DNA of 64,000 bases. It comes from Epiperipatus broadwayi (Eukaryota > Onychophora > Udeonychophora > Euonychophora > Peripatidae). Below are positions 12,101-23,867 of the stretch, piece by piece. Within the stretch, counting starts at the first letter, position 1, and the number at the start of each line of letters is the position of its first letter. The notes under the pieces were generated by a model. It was not told the DNA's origin and did not search any database. It was given only the letters and a program-made list of their open reading frames with translations. Location: contig JAQFVV010006305.1 of NCBI GenBank assembly GCA_028023455.1, forward strand, positions 859,001-923,000, written 5' to 3'. Both the position numbers and the translations under genes were made by a program.

Positions 12101-12608
12101 TTGTGTTTGGTTAGGCTTACAGGTTTGGTTCCAAACCAACAGACAAATGATGACAACTACTCTACAATTAATATGTACAATTTATTAGTTAAAAATATAT
12201 ACATGTTAGTTAAACAAATGAATAAATATAGTTTATACAATTGAATGCTGAGGTAGTCATGCCAGGTAATGGAACTCACTTCTAGCTATATAAATAATCT
12301 GCCTTGTGAGCTCAAGTAAGAACCTTCCAGCTGTATTGGACAGCCTGCCTTGAGTCAGTTGCAGATGTAGCAGTTATCAGTCCCTGTGTGAACTTGCCTC
12401 ACTGCATGGATGTCACAATAATGACTAGAGAGAGAGAGAGAATCATTACTAACTATTTAATGGAAGATCCCCTTCCCTACTGGCAACACTCGGATTTGGT
12501 GTGTGAACCTCAGTGAAGCATTTAATTCCATGGGATAGCAACTGGGTGCTAGAAAATCAGGTAAGGAATCTGGAATAGTTCACTTCTAAAGTCAAGATCA
12601 GATATGAT
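12101..12608 (-). repeat. 3' LTR of deleted gypsy
   Basis: It is bounded on the right by a minus-strand purine tract (TCAGGGGAGG, 12611-12620). On the left is the module ending, on the minus strand, CCAAACACAA. It includes an AATAAA-type signal on the minus strand near 12181-12188 and an (AG)n run at 12427-12440. Confidence 0.6.
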
Positions 12609-12695
12609 AACCTCCCCTGACTGAAATTAGACCGGGAAGATGATGTCATCGAGATGAACTGTATGATGTATTGTCTGCTTTGTTGGTGTTTCCAT

Positions 12696-13451
12696 TAATC
12701 ACTGCCCTTGGTTTCTTCTTCTTTGCTTGATGATGTTGTTCTAGAATGTTTGCTGCTGCCTTGACTTTGATGTTCATCTTCCCTTCTTGATGTACTTGTC
12801 CCAGGTTGGTCACTGCCCTTGTTACCTTCTGATGTGTGTTTGAGTCTTAGCTGGTTGCAATGGCAATGATGATGGTGATCCATCTTCTGTTTGCACAATA
12901 ACAATATAAAGACCCTTTATTTGAGTCACCACTGCTGGTATCCATTTTGTGGACCTGTATTACATATGGCATAGTACTTGTGTACCTATTTGAAGTTTAA
13001 TTTTGTTTTTCTCTTCTTGTTCCAGTTTGACATCAGGCTGCAGGGTTGATAGGATAGTTCTTAAGGGTCTGTTTATCACTGCCCTTGGTTTCTTCTTCTT
13101 TGCTTGATGAGGTTGTTCCAAAATGTTTGCTGCTGCCTTGACTTTGATGTTCACTCTTCCCTTCTTGATATACTTGTCCCAGGTTGGTCACTGCCCTTGT
13201 TATGTTCTGATATATGGTTGAGTCTTAGCTGGTTACAATGGCAATGATGATGCTGATCATCTTCTGTTTGCACAATAACAATATAAAGACCCCTTATTTG
13301 AGTCGCCACTGCTGGTATTCATTTTGTGGACCTGTAATACATATGGCATAGTACTTGTGTACCTATTTGAAGTTTTATTTTGTTTTTCTCTTCTTGTTCC
13401 AGTTTAGCATCAGGCTGCAGGGTTGATAGGATAGTTCTTAAGGGTCTGTTG
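12696..13451 (-). repeat. 378-bp tandem duplication in integrase tail
   Basis: Units 12696-13073 and 13074-13451 are close direct copies. On the minus strand each spans NRPLRTILSTLQPD through the GPY/F-like module to the S/E/K-rich C-terminal tail. The copies differ by point changes and a few small indels, so the duplication is old but clear. Confidence 0.85.
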
Positions 13452-13549
13452 AATAATAGTTCTGCTGGAATCTTCCCTGTTGCTGTGCTCAGTGTGGAGT
13501 GCTCCACTAACAATGTCCTAGCAATTATGATATTCCAACTTCTATCCAT
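13319..13549 (-). pseudogene. Gypsy integrase C-terminal fragment
   Basis: The 76-residue minus-strand frame carries the hallmarks just after the catalytic core of Ty3/gypsy integrase: TATGKIPAELLFNRPLRT, then a Q/E/K linker and GTQVLCHMYYRSTKW, equivalent to the GD-V-hinge and GPY/F module. Integrase inserts the cDNA into the genome. The D,D35E core is missing because of the internal deletion. The frame is partly repeated at 12960-13154 in the tandem duplicate. Confidence 0.8.
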
Positions 13550-13599
13550 TTTTATAATCAGCTTTTCGTTAACAACTTATGAATAATCAGATTTTCTGT

Positions 13600-13885
13600 G
13601 ATATTGTTCACTTTTGTCAGTTTGAACCCTAAGGGACTGAACCAGTCATGGCCTATTAAAACATTATGGTTACCTAATGTCACTACTAGTGATAGGTATA
13701 TAATTTGTTAGACATAGTAATTTTTTCTGTTGTTTGACCCTCCAGTTTGATTTTATTCCCTTGATAATCTGATTACCTACTGGAAAAGGGCAGTTTATAT
13801 TTATTCTTTTTATTAATGATTACCCGGGTCTTTCTTGAAAAATAGACACTGCTGACCCTGTGTTAAGTTCCATATTAATTGGTGT
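13600..13885 (-). pseudogene. Gypsy aspartic protease remnant
   Basis: On the minus strand ELNTGSAVSIF (about 13840-13872) matches the retroviral-type protease active site DTGS, with the catalytic Asp changed to Asn. Downstream, GHDWFSPLGFKLTK (near 13620-13660) matches the GRDWL motif at the protease end. Stops and frameshifts intervene. The protease would cut the Gag-Pol precursor; this one cannot. Confidence 0.7.
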
Positions 13886-13976
13886 ACCATTAATTATAAC
13901 AGTGTGTATAAATCCAGACTTTGTCATCTTTGATATGATTTATACAGGCAACTTGTTTATTTTTCTTATAATTCTT

Positions 13977-14761
13977 TTACTGCTTTTTGGAAGGGGTCTT
14001 TCCATTCTCAAATAGGCTGTCTGTCTTTTTAATTTCAGGCATGCAACCTTTATATGTCTGACTCACTTGCAAAATGCCCATGTTGTATAGTAGACATTCT
14101 GTACATATGTGCCTTTGTTTATTGGAACTATAGCAACACCATGGGCTAGTTGATGCCGAATTCCCTGAACTGACTGAATATTTGGGTGACCCAGTGTTAT
14201 GCTCAATTTTTTGCACCTCATCCTTAGTAATTTTTTTAATGGGGTAGCTTGACTAGCTATTGTCACTGCTATCCTTGCCTGAGCTACCACTGTCTCAAAA
14301 TCTAGTGCCAGAATCATCAACATTTTCAGCCTCAAATTGTGATCATTTATGTCACAAATAAAATGATCACAAAGTGCTTCATTCATGAAGCCTTTGAAAT
14401 AGCACTTCAAGGCTAATATTCGGATTCATGTTGCAAATTCTTTAGCTGTTTCCCCCTGTTCTGTGTGCTGAGATTAAAATGATATCTCTGCATTATTGTC
14501 AAGGGTTTGAGAGAAAAATATTCTGTGAGAATTGTCAACACACTGTCAAACTCCAGCTCAGCTGGATTTATAACTGTACATTGAGACTTAAGTATATCAT
14601 ATGTCTGCAGACCTATAATGATCATTAGTGTGGCTAACTTTAACTCAGGTCTTTTAAACTGGTTAGCCTATAGATAAAAAATCAAACCCCTCCTTATAAT
14701 TTGGCCAGCTCTCAGGTTGAGCCAGTTCAAAAGATTCTATGGAGATGATTGCATTAGCCAT
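13977..14761 (-). pseudogene. gag: Gypsy Gag remnant
   Basis: It begins with Met at 14761 and reads ESFELAQPESWPNYKEG, a typical gypsy Gag opening. Later frames give EYFSLKPLTIMQRYHFN, then CDHFICDINDHNLRLKMLM and a segment near 14070-14140 where a cysteine-rich nucleocapsid would lie. Stops at several points and at least two frameshifts disrupt it. Order and strand agree with the protease and integrase pieces to its left. Confidence 0.75.
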
Positions 14762-15159
14762 CCTTATTTATTTATGTGAGACACTGCTTGTAATTATTTT
14801 GTACTACTGTTTGTAGTTGTTTAAAATCGATGAGTAACCACTCATAATTATTTTTGTTTTGCAGTTATGTTATTGTAACTAACTCAACAAAGCTTTTAAA
14901 CTACTAGAGTGAGCTTTTGCCACTGTCTTGTGAGTAAAACTCTCATGATTGGTTGTAGCTTCAAATTGACAGGGCCTTTACATTTTCAGTCAATTTTTAT
15001 TCGACAGTTTTATGTGGTTTTTTAAAAAATCACTGTAATGAAATTACAGTGAACATAATTTTTTTCAAAAAAATAATAAAAAATATGCTAAATATACACT
15101 CGCATATTTATTTTAAATGTTTAACTCTAATTTTTCCAGCCTCAAGGGAAAAATTTTTC

Positions 15160-15180
15160 AAATGTCTGACAGCACCAGAT
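15160..15180 (-). other. Candidate primer binding site (minus strand)
   Basis: On the minus strand, TGGTGCTGTCAGACA lies just inside the LTR-end module. The same layout, TGGTGCAGTCAGAAA, follows the related module at 19254 on the plus strand. That supports a conserved primer site. Confidence 0.5.
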
Positions 15181-15183
15181 CTG

Positions 15184-15290
15184 TTGTGTTTGGTTAGGCT
15201 TACAGGTTTGGTTTCAAGCCAACAGACAACTGATGACTGCTATTCAACAATTAATATGTACAATTTATTAGTTACGAAAATATACATGCT
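15184..15290 (-). repeat. LTR-end module, copy 2
   Basis: About 107 bp closely match 12101-12206 and, inverted, 19143-19247. It contains the TTGTGTTTGG start and a TGTACAATTTATTAGTT stretch. Sequence to the right differs between copies, so only the R/U5-like part is shared. Confidence 0.75.
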
Positions 15291-16960
15291 TTCTAATGTT
15301 AAACAAGTTATTATAATCTCAACGGATGGTATAAGTGTCCATCATTTGGGTGCAGCCATCAGGGTATTCATTTTCCCTACACCATGTTCTGACATAAGGT
15401 TCCTGTTTGCTTATTGTTGAACATACAATTGGCCTAAACCCTCCCTTCCCCCATAGGTCTTTCAAGATTGAGCAGTTAACATTATTCAAAAAAATCTAGA
15501 CAGATGCATACATTGAATTATAATAAAAATGCATATTAAAAAACATATTTAAATAATTTATCAGTTTACCCCCTCCCCTGTTTTAACCAGATTAACATAA
15601 CATAATAAAAATTCCCATTAATAAATCCGCACCCTATTGTTGAAACATTTAAGACAATAAATAGTATATATATATTTCTATTATGCAAAATGGAATCAAA
15701 GTTCACTCAGTAACACTTCATAACTACCCTGATTGATTCATGACTACTTTCTCCATGTAAACAAAATTCTTATATGCTGATGTGAATCCTGTGGATAGTC
15801 CATTGGCATTTTCCAGGCATCCATGACTAGCTGGTTAAACTTCCTCCTGTCCAGTTTGACGATCACTCAGGTGGACCCAGATGTATCAGGGAGATGAATT
15901 TTTTATAGGAAAAGTTTCTTAAATGTTCTTTAGTCACAAAACATTTTCCTGATGCTGTTAACAATATTTTCGAACCATTCTGGATCCATATTACTTTATT
16001 TTCGAACCATTCTGGATCCATATTACTTTATTTTTTAACAAAAATGGCCCTGACTGCCTGAACAATAGAGAACTCCCCAATTTATACATTTTCAGCCTTT
16101 TCAAAGTGGATTCACACCTTTTAATTTATTTTTAGCTATGTTTTAGCAATCCAAATTTTTGTCCTTTTGTTATATATTTTTTTTAATTAGTAGAAAAATT
16201 TTGTTTGGGAAGTTTCAACAATAGAGGTAATTAATAATAATAAAAAAATCTCTTTTTTTATCCCCACATCCTTCTCTTTCCAAAATTTAAAATTAATAAA
16301 AAAAACTTTTTTAAAGTAATATATCAAAAAAATTATTTTAAGCTAATATATACCCTTTTAATAAGTTATAATATATTGTACTGATCGAAAATGTATGTCC
16401 ATCCAACAAGATTTAGAATCTAGGCAAAAGTACCCTGAATCCAATCATGCATAAGATACACAGGTCAGGATCAATCATGAATTCTAACCTATTTACCTAT
16501 TCTCCAGATCTATAACATTATGAACAACACCTGCAGTGATGCCACATAAATTCATTACACCCCGGCCAAGTGCTACAACGTTTTACATAAGACTCAACTG
16601 GTGATGATGAGAAGAGATTGAGTGAACCCAAGATATTAAATTACAAGTGTACATAAATCTAAATATTAATAATGAAATTCAAACAACTGGATTAAGTTTA
16701 AAATGTAAATATTTATTTCAACATAATTGATGATGAGTTTAGATTTATATAATTGACTCTACACTTATAAAACTGTTTTGATTATACACATTAAAGAATA
16801 TTATTAAGATTGTGTTGATATTGGCAAATATTAAGTTAGTGCGGTGGTTACAAAAGATGGATTTGTCGGACATTTATAAAGATATAATCCAGTTTCACTA
16901 ATTAAAAGATTTTAATACATAAGTTTATTGTTTTTATTTAGATATTTCATTTATAATAAT
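15291..16960. other. Spacer with short tandem repeat
   Basis: No gene seen. A 32-bp unit with TTCGAACCATTCTGGATCC occurs twice at 15970-16034. C-rich tracts at 15437-15455 and 15569-15580 would read as polypurine on the minus strand. Confidence 0.5.
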
Positions 16961-17289
16961 TACAATGCGGATACATTTTTGAACGGCAGTATAAAACATT
17001 ACTTTCCTTTATATTTTCAACATTTAATGGTGAAATATAGTGAATACTCAATATTTGCAGGAAAAGTTTATTTCAGTAAAAAGGGAGGGCAGCTTCACAA
17101 TAAGTTGGGTTTCAACACCAACAAATAAAAAGAGAAAAACAGAACGTTTTATTATCGCATATTATTACAATTTTACATTGCTAAACAGGCTAAAACTAAC
17201 TGTAAGAAATGGCGGTGCTAGCATAATATCATCAAAAGGAAATGGAACATTTGGCCATGATAAGGTCATTCTCTAATTTTATATAACAA

Positions 17290-17610
17290 TGATACATGTC
17301 AGCTTTCTGCTGAGATGGTATAGGAAGAAGAAGGTTGGTAGGAAGATACTATAGGCCGGACCGCAGCCAACTATACATTACTTCATCTACTCTAACCTGG
17401 ACGATCTAGAAGTAAACGTAGACTTCTTTATGACAAGAATACGAATGACAAAGCTTTGAATCCCTGGAGTGAGGTACAGGCGATTCAAAGCGGTATATAA
17501 TATATATACTTGGGAGGAGAGAATGATTAGTGAAATGATTGTAATCCCCTGGAGTGAGGTGCAGGCAAATCAGATTGAAGCCGTATATGGCTTATAAATA
17601 ATTAGATATG
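17290..17610. repeat. Moderate-GC segment with ~83-bp duplicate
   Basis: CCCTGGAGTGAGGTACAGGC at 17463 recurs with one change at 17546. Each is followed by a TATATAA-containing stretch. It is locally richer in G/C than its neighbours and unidentified; possibly part of an LTR or SINE. Confidence 0.4.
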
Positions 17611-18280
17611 TGCTAGCAACACTATCATAATAATATAATTAATAAATTTAACTATCAAAGAAAAACCTTAAAATGGTTTAACAAATATGTAATAACATGC
17701 GATTATAGTGACCTACATAATATACGGTCATTGATGATAAATTAACTAATATTAATGAAGCTTGCAATGCTCCCCCACTCATGAATCAATATTTTAATAT
17801 CATAATTAAAATTACAAGTGCAAATTATCAAACAAATTTAAGTCGCCAGTCTTTGTGGCGATAATGACCAATAAGAAATTTATAATACTAACGGACACCA
17901 ATAGCGACCCCGGATTACAGAATATTTATACGTTTCATATAAATTTATGACAAAACATTTAGATAAAAATATTCATTTAAAATATAACCCAAACTTATGA
18001 AGTATTTAAAATAATTAATAAGAACTCATTTTAATTCCCCACCCCTTCCCTGTTTATAGAAATTTGTAAGATTAAGTTTTTTTAGTGGCATTTATAAATA
18101 AAAGGAAGAAAATATAAAAATATTCATAAACTTAAATCATAACCACACTAACTAATAAAAATAATAATAAGCATGAGTTGGATTGCATAATAATTAGGCA
18201 GCAAAGAATTGATATAAACGGTTTAACAAAGCTTTAAGAAAACATTAAATATAACGAAATTATTAGTTTACAAATTAATT
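17611..18280. other. AT-rich spacer
   Basis: No gene seen. A C-rich tract at 18038-18051 would read as polypurine on the minus strand. Confidence 0.45.
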
Positions 18281-18286
18281 TTAAAG

Positions 18287-18472
18287 GTGGATAAGGTGGT
18301 TATACAGTCTTTTGGCTGGTTACCTCAGGATTCTTTGGAAGCACCGGTGAATCTGCTGTGGCAGGCGGCATTCTTTGGGGCTACATTGCGGCAAGGCTTG
18401 GCCGAAGACGGCAGATGGCAATTTGGTTCTCCCAAATTTCAAATGGACATGAAGTCACCTAGCAATGACTGA
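18287..18472 (+). other. GC-rich 61-codon open frame, unidentified
   Basis: About 190 bp of balanced base composition sits in very AT-rich DNA. The frame encodes a W- and G-containing peptide with LLWQAAFFGATLRQGL. I do not recognise it. Its 3' part (ATGAAGTCACCTAGCAATG) faintly resembles the RTE leader near 7697-7712 (GTGAAGTCACCAGACAATG), so it may be a fragment of a LINE 5' region rather than a gene. Confidence 0.35.
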
Positions 18473-18696
18473 CCCAACTCTAACATAAAAGATTTTTAGC
18501 TTTATTTATATCAATTTTTGGCCCCTTAGAGAAAACTTATTCTAAAATAGATTCCCTGCCTTTAATGAATCTCTATCTTAGGAGAATCTTTACTCTATTG
18601 TTAGTACAGATTCAGTTTTAAGATAACTGTCTAAAATCAATTCAAATCAATTTCCTGCTTGGAAATGGATTTGAATAAAATAATATTAATAGCTAA

Positions 18697-18870
18697 CTCA
18701 ACTGCATTAGCTTTGTTTTAGCTTTTACTTTTTTAATTTTAATTTACAATTTCCTGGTTTAAAATCATAAGACAAACTCCCCACTCAACTGCATTAGCTT
18801 TGTTTTAGCTTTTACTTTTTTAATTTTAATTTACAATTTTCTGGTTTAAAATCATAAGACAAACTCCCCA
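18697..18870. repeat. 87-bp tandem duplication
   Basis: Two near-identical 87-bp units (18697-18783 and 18784-18870) start CTCAACTGCATTAG and end at a C-rich ACTCCCCAC tract. They differ by one or two bases. Confidence 0.85.
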
Positions 18871-19012
18871 CCCCCTTACTTATTTCAGACAGTTATCTTG
18901 AATTTACATTTTATTTTATGAAAACGAAAATCATAACGTATTAAACTATAAAAATACAATTTTTTTTTTAAAAATACAAAATTACCTAATATTTTTGATT
19001 ACGTATATTTGC

Positions 19013-19270
19013 TACTATATATATATATAAAATGATGATACGTGGACAGTGGTAAAAGCATGAAACTCGACCTTGAACTAAGGTCGACAGTTTCAATATA
19101 CATGCGTATATACATAAGTTGATCTAACAATACCAGCTCAGTAAGTATATTTTTGTAACTAATAAATTTGTACATATTAAATGTTGAATAGCTGTCATCA
19201 TTTGTCTGTTGGTTTGAAACCAAACCTGTAAGCCTAACCAAACACAACAGATCTGGTGCAGTCAGAAATT
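19013..19270 (+). repeat. Solo LTR-like fragment with primer site
   Basis: This is an inverted copy of the LTR-end module (19143-19247). To its left are a (TA)n tract (19013-19029) and LTR-like sequence with an AATAAA-type signal. TGGTGCAGTCAGAAA (19254-19268) follows on its right, as a primer site would. No Gag or Pol lies downstream, so only the 5' edge of an element remains. Confidence 0.6.
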
Positions 19271-20220
19271 TAATACATTTTAGTTAACAGATAAAAATAA
19301 ATAACCTAGTTATATAAAAATAAATAAATAAATAAACAAAAAATGGAAATGATTGAAATATCAAACTTACATAAAAATAAATATTAATAATTGATTTAGA
19401 GTTCTATTCTTGGTCAGATAAGAGTCCATTTATTTATGTTACTTTTTTTTACAGATTAACTACTCATTGAAGATATATTTATTTAAAAGAAAGTTCAATT
19501 AGTAAAAGTTTATACTTTCCCTTTGATCTTGATGACTCCTCCAGATTTCATTCAGTTTATGGAAGTTCTTGTGGATCCTATTGTTTGCTAATAGTACAAG
19601 CCATTCATTTGGTCAGGGACTGTCATCGGGAGGCCTCAACTGATGCATGCAAAGGAAATTAATTCTATTGCAAGACTACTACATCATGGAGTCTGCAATA
19701 CAGCTACAACAACATTTGAATTCCTTTATTTTGGCTTTTATATTTTTATTAGCCTCTTATCAGTATTTTCATGGATTGATTGAACATGATGTCACTGTCT
19801 CTAATGTTCCATTTTCGGTCCATGCTGTGACTTCGTGCTTGCATTGGTCAAGCTAATTTTTTATTCTCTTATCTGACCTTTTAATTATTTAAGTGCCCCA
19901 AGAGCTAGTGTGCTTTGCATTTAATTAATAAAACAATCATTCCCATTTTAAGATTAAAACATGATTTTCTCTTTAAAAAATTGAATCTAATGAACATTTG
20001 CCCTTTCATTGCTTTCAAAAAAAAATATTAATTTTTATCTTAAGATCTTTATTTTTCTCTACAAAAAATACTTTCAAATGCTTTTTTTCTTAAAATAGTT
20101 TTAAAGTTTTCCATCTGTGCGATATATACATGTGAACATAAAACTCTTTTAATTTTTGGCTTTTAGTTTTTAATAAAATCAATTTTTATTTACAATCTTT
20201 TTATTTTAATTTTAAAATAA
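19271..20220. other. AT-rich spacer, no gene
   Basis: No coding or RNA signal. A 69-codon frame at 19647-19856 is not recognisable. Confidence 0.5.
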
Positions 20221-20246
20221 TGTAACAGCATATGTATACTGTTACA
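20221..20246. repeat. 26-bp inverted TGTAACAG/CTGTTACA pair
   Basis: TGTAACAG (20221-20228) and CTGTTACA (20239-20246) frame 10 bases and abut (TA)n. The eight bases equal the outer end of the Gag-only LTR. Confidence 0.75.
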
Positions 20247-20259
20247 ATATATATATATA

Positions 20260-20486
20260 TTCACTAGAATAAAAACTACAAAATTTTAAAAAATGCCTAT
20301 ATAAAATTAAAGATTAAAATTTTTTGCTATAGCTAGCTTCAGTGTATTCTGCCATCTTAAGTAGCAATATTAACGTATTGCTACTTAAGATGGTGGAATA
20401 TGCTGAAGCTAGCTATAGCAAAGAATTTTAATCTTTAACTTTATATAGGCATTTTTTAAAATTTTGTAGTTTTTATTCTAGTGAAT
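20260..20486. mobile_element. Palindromic foldback element (P1)
   Basis: This is a near-perfect 227-bp inverted repeat with arms of ~110 bp and a central loop of about five bases around 20373. It starts ATTCACTAGAAT and ends ATTCTAGTGAAT. Both ends sit in (TA)n tracts, so a TA-containing target duplication is likely but unreadable. There is no coding capacity. It would form a long hairpin in DNA or RNA. Confidence 0.88.
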
Positions 20487-22130
20487 ATATATATATATAT
20501 ATATATATATGATTGCCAAACACATGCTATATAACTAAAACAGAGGTACACTAATTAGTTGCAAAAATGGAGGGAATTAAAAAAATTATAGCCTAGATTT
20601 TAAATTCTATTTATATCAAGTAAAGTAATCTTTTTAGTACTGAGGTTCATATGTGCATAAAAAGCATTTGAGTTGTAATATATCTTAAAATCTTTTCACA
20701 CTGTAATAAATATTAAAGAGTAATTAGACTGAGCGTGTACTTACAGGCAAAGAAATTATGAAAGATATGTTAGAAGGAATTGTTGAAAATGCAAGGAAAA
20801 GAAATAGAGAAAGAAGTTGATTGATGACCTTGTAGAATATTGATTATGTGTTTTTATTAAGTAGAGAAAAGAACAGAAAAAGTTGGAGCGTATAATTTGT
20901 TTTGGGAAGTGTAACCTATATTTTGACAAATAACTACTGATGATAATATATATATTGTAACCTTCTAGATAGGCACTAGAAATATTGATTGTAATTATGT
21001 AGCACTGTATAGCATCTTACTAAAAAAAATGAAATAACCTGAAAAAAATTTTTTATTATTATTAATAACCTAAAACTATGTTTAAAATCATTTACAGATA
21101 TAATTTGAAAGTTTTGAGATGTTTAATATTTTTCTTTAGTGAATAATTAATGTTAGAAAGGGGGGTGGCTTGTCACAGAAGTTGTCAGGTTAGTTTGAAT
21201 TGATCCAAGTTTGTTCTATTTCTCTGCAGAATAGTACTAATATTTGTTTAGATAATTCTCTGGCTTATTTGCTTATAATATTTTAATCTATAGTGTAAAT
21301 AGTGCAATGTGTTTGACTCATCATCATAGAAACTTTCCTTTTAGTTAGATTAGTTTAGTACCTGTAATATAGCAGTTATGGATGTGCATGTATGCTTAGG
21401 CCATCATTCTACTTCATTTTCCATTCATGTACTTCATTGTACTACCAAATATCATATAGCAAAATATTTGATTTCATAACTAATAGCTTGGATAACCAGC
21501 TTAGTCATATTTTAAATGAATTAATAGATCACTGGACTAGTGGATTGTCAACAGACAAATACACTATTAAATATTTTATTTGCTAAAATAATTATCATTA
21601 CTTTTTATTTTGTTACTTTAGAAATGTAAAATATTTATTCTTGGTTCAATTTACTTAATTTTTTTTTTAAAGACAAAATAATTTTTCTTTCTTTTTTTTC
21701 TTTTTCAAGGTAGAAAGATTCTTGCATATTCTGTAACTAATTAAGCTCAGTACAATGGGTGGAGCAACTTTTGTTTCTAGAGTTTTGAACTTTTGAGTGA
21801 CCTTGGATTGATGAGAGAACAGATGCTTGAGTAAAAATCTGGTATAAAGGGTAATACTTTTACAAAAAGTTGACTTTTGACTTTGCTTTTCTGATTTCAA
21901 CAATTCTCTCTTCATAAAAAGTTTTTATTAGTACAATTTCGTTTTTACAAGTTAGTTCTTCTATGGTCATGTTTAAAAGTAAAAATTATTATTGATTTTC
22001 TGGATAAAAACAACTCAGAGGTTCTACTGAGGAAAATGAAAGAGGAAATACGCAATGTAAATCACTTCAAAAATAAGGCACATCTTCCCTGCTTTTAACT
22101 GGCTAGTTTAAATTCTAAAATTGTCATTTG
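20487..22130. other. AT-rich spacer
   Basis: No gene. A (TA)n-TGTAAC junction lies at 20946-20962. Short open frames at 21392-21586 and 21667-21915 have no family resemblance. Confidence 0.5.
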
Positions 22131-22134
22131 AGAT

Positions 22135-22335
22135 GCATATATGTGCCTATATTATAGATTTATTTAACCTTAATTTTTAATATTAAAGAAATAATGGAAA
22201 TGTATGTTTATATTTCAAATCTATTTTGTCTAAATCTTATTTCTAATGTTAAAGAAGTAATTAAAATGTGGGTCTACATTATAAGTTTGATTTACCTAGA
22301 TTTAATCTCTAACATTAAAGAAATACCTAGAATGT
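22135..22335 (+). repeat. 66-bp tandem repeat, three units
   Basis: Imperfect units share the pattern TAT-T--TAAT-TTAAAGAAAT, with an ATTAAAGAA core near 22181, 22247 and 22313. Because 66 is a multiple of three, the repeat lies inside an open frame (22194-22463) giving a 22-residue repeat ending in NVKEV or NIKEI. I do not think the frame is a gene. Confidence 0.7.
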
Positions 22336-22463
22336 GTGGACTTTATTGCTATTATTCTAGAAAATTTATGCTGAACTTTTTCATTAAACACTCAGAGACT
22401 CTGATGATAATTTTTGCTAACTATAAAAGAACAAAGATTAAATGGAAGGATGTATGCGGATAA

Positions 22464-23860
22464 TTTATTTTAACCTGTTTTATTATTATTATTGATAAAA
22501 TATATACTAACCAATTTATATCTGGAAATAAGACAAAAATGAGTGACATATAATTAATGAATTATTGACTTATCTCTAAATGTGCTGATAAATGAATGGG
22601 TGGAAGAGCCTGAAACTGGATATGAATTTATTTTATTTTATTGTTCTCTTCATTTGCATTTGATTTTTTTATTAAAATATGTTATCAATAAACTTACATG
22701 AATTTAAATGAATTTTATGAATTGAGTTGCAACTTGCTTGATGAATGACTTTTGAAAATTTGGAACAAATGCTTAAACATGTCTAATGAATTAGATAATA
22801 AATTATTGTTCAACTTATGCAGTATTAGATATTTGTTACCATAATGATTTCATATGTTATATTGCCAGTGGTTTCATTAGCTAATGCTGAGAACTTTGAA
22901 ATGCTATCCAATTGAATTTAATTAATATTATTTATCTCCCTTTAGGAAATTGTTATATGTTTATCCATATTTATGACTATACCAATGATCATCATCATTT
23001 AGTACATGACTAATATATATCATCTACAGACTGTAAATGAACTTTTCATTCCAGCCAAGAAAAAAAAAGCTTTAATGATTATTATTTTGTTAGCATTTGA
23101 TAGATAAGTAGATTTAAAGATTTGTCTTATGATTTTTTTCATTTTTTTATTTTTATTATTTGATTATTTCTCTCTTCAAGAACATCTCACAAAAGTATAA
23201 TATGAAAAAATATTATACTCTGTAATTAGTGGTTATTTTAGTATTGTTTTATTATGTACTTATATTTTTATATGCATGTGTTAGCAATAGAAATATCCGT
23301 TCATTATTTGGTAGTTAACAACTCATTTTTGAGAAGAGGTAGCTATATAAAATTTACTGTTTTTCTTTGCATTTTTAAGAAGTTATCAAATAATTATTTC
23401 TTAATAATTGTTTTATTCAAAATTTAAAAATTTTTTGTTTATTCCAAACCAAAGTTTTTATTTTAATTTTGTGCTAATGCCAAATACACTAAAGAATTAT
23501 TTCATCTTTGCTTTTCTATAAGTTATTTTGTCTTACTTAGTTAATAATAATAATTATATTTCCAAATTAAAATATTATTACTTTTACAATTTATTAATTA
23601 ATGTCATTACAGTATTTTTTATCAAATGTGATCTGAAATTGTTTATGTGTTATTATGCTTATATATACATGTGTCTGTTATTTAATCCAGTTATAATAAT
23701 GTTTGAATTGAAAGTAAAAATAATTTAATTCCCATCAGTTTCGGACAATGAAATGTGCCAAAAGAAGTGGAAAGTTTAGAGATTATTTAAGTGTGAATTT
23801 ATTATTTCTTTATTATGCTTAGATTGAAATGTATGTAGTGGCTATGCAGAATGAAATTAT
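22464..23860. other. AT-rich spacer
   Basis: No recognisable gene or repeat beyond A/T-rich simple sequence. Confidence 0.5.
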
Positions 23861-23867
23861 TTATGTT

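Larger units (their letters stand above)
12101..15480 (-). mobile_element. Internally deleted gypsy retrotransposon, minus strand
   Basis: Reading right to left: an LTR end module at 15184-15290, a primer-site candidate left of it, gag (14761 to ~13977), protease remnant (~13880-13600), then directly the integrase C-terminus (13550 leftward). A purine tract near 12609-12620 and a 3' LTR (12101-~12608) follow. Reverse transcriptase, RNase H and most of integrase are absent. The junction lies near 13570-13590, where the post-protease segment runs straight into the segment normally following the integrase core. Stops and frameshifts are scattered. The right edge of the 5' LTR is uncertain because the two LTRs agree only over ~110 bp. 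Confidence 0.8.
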
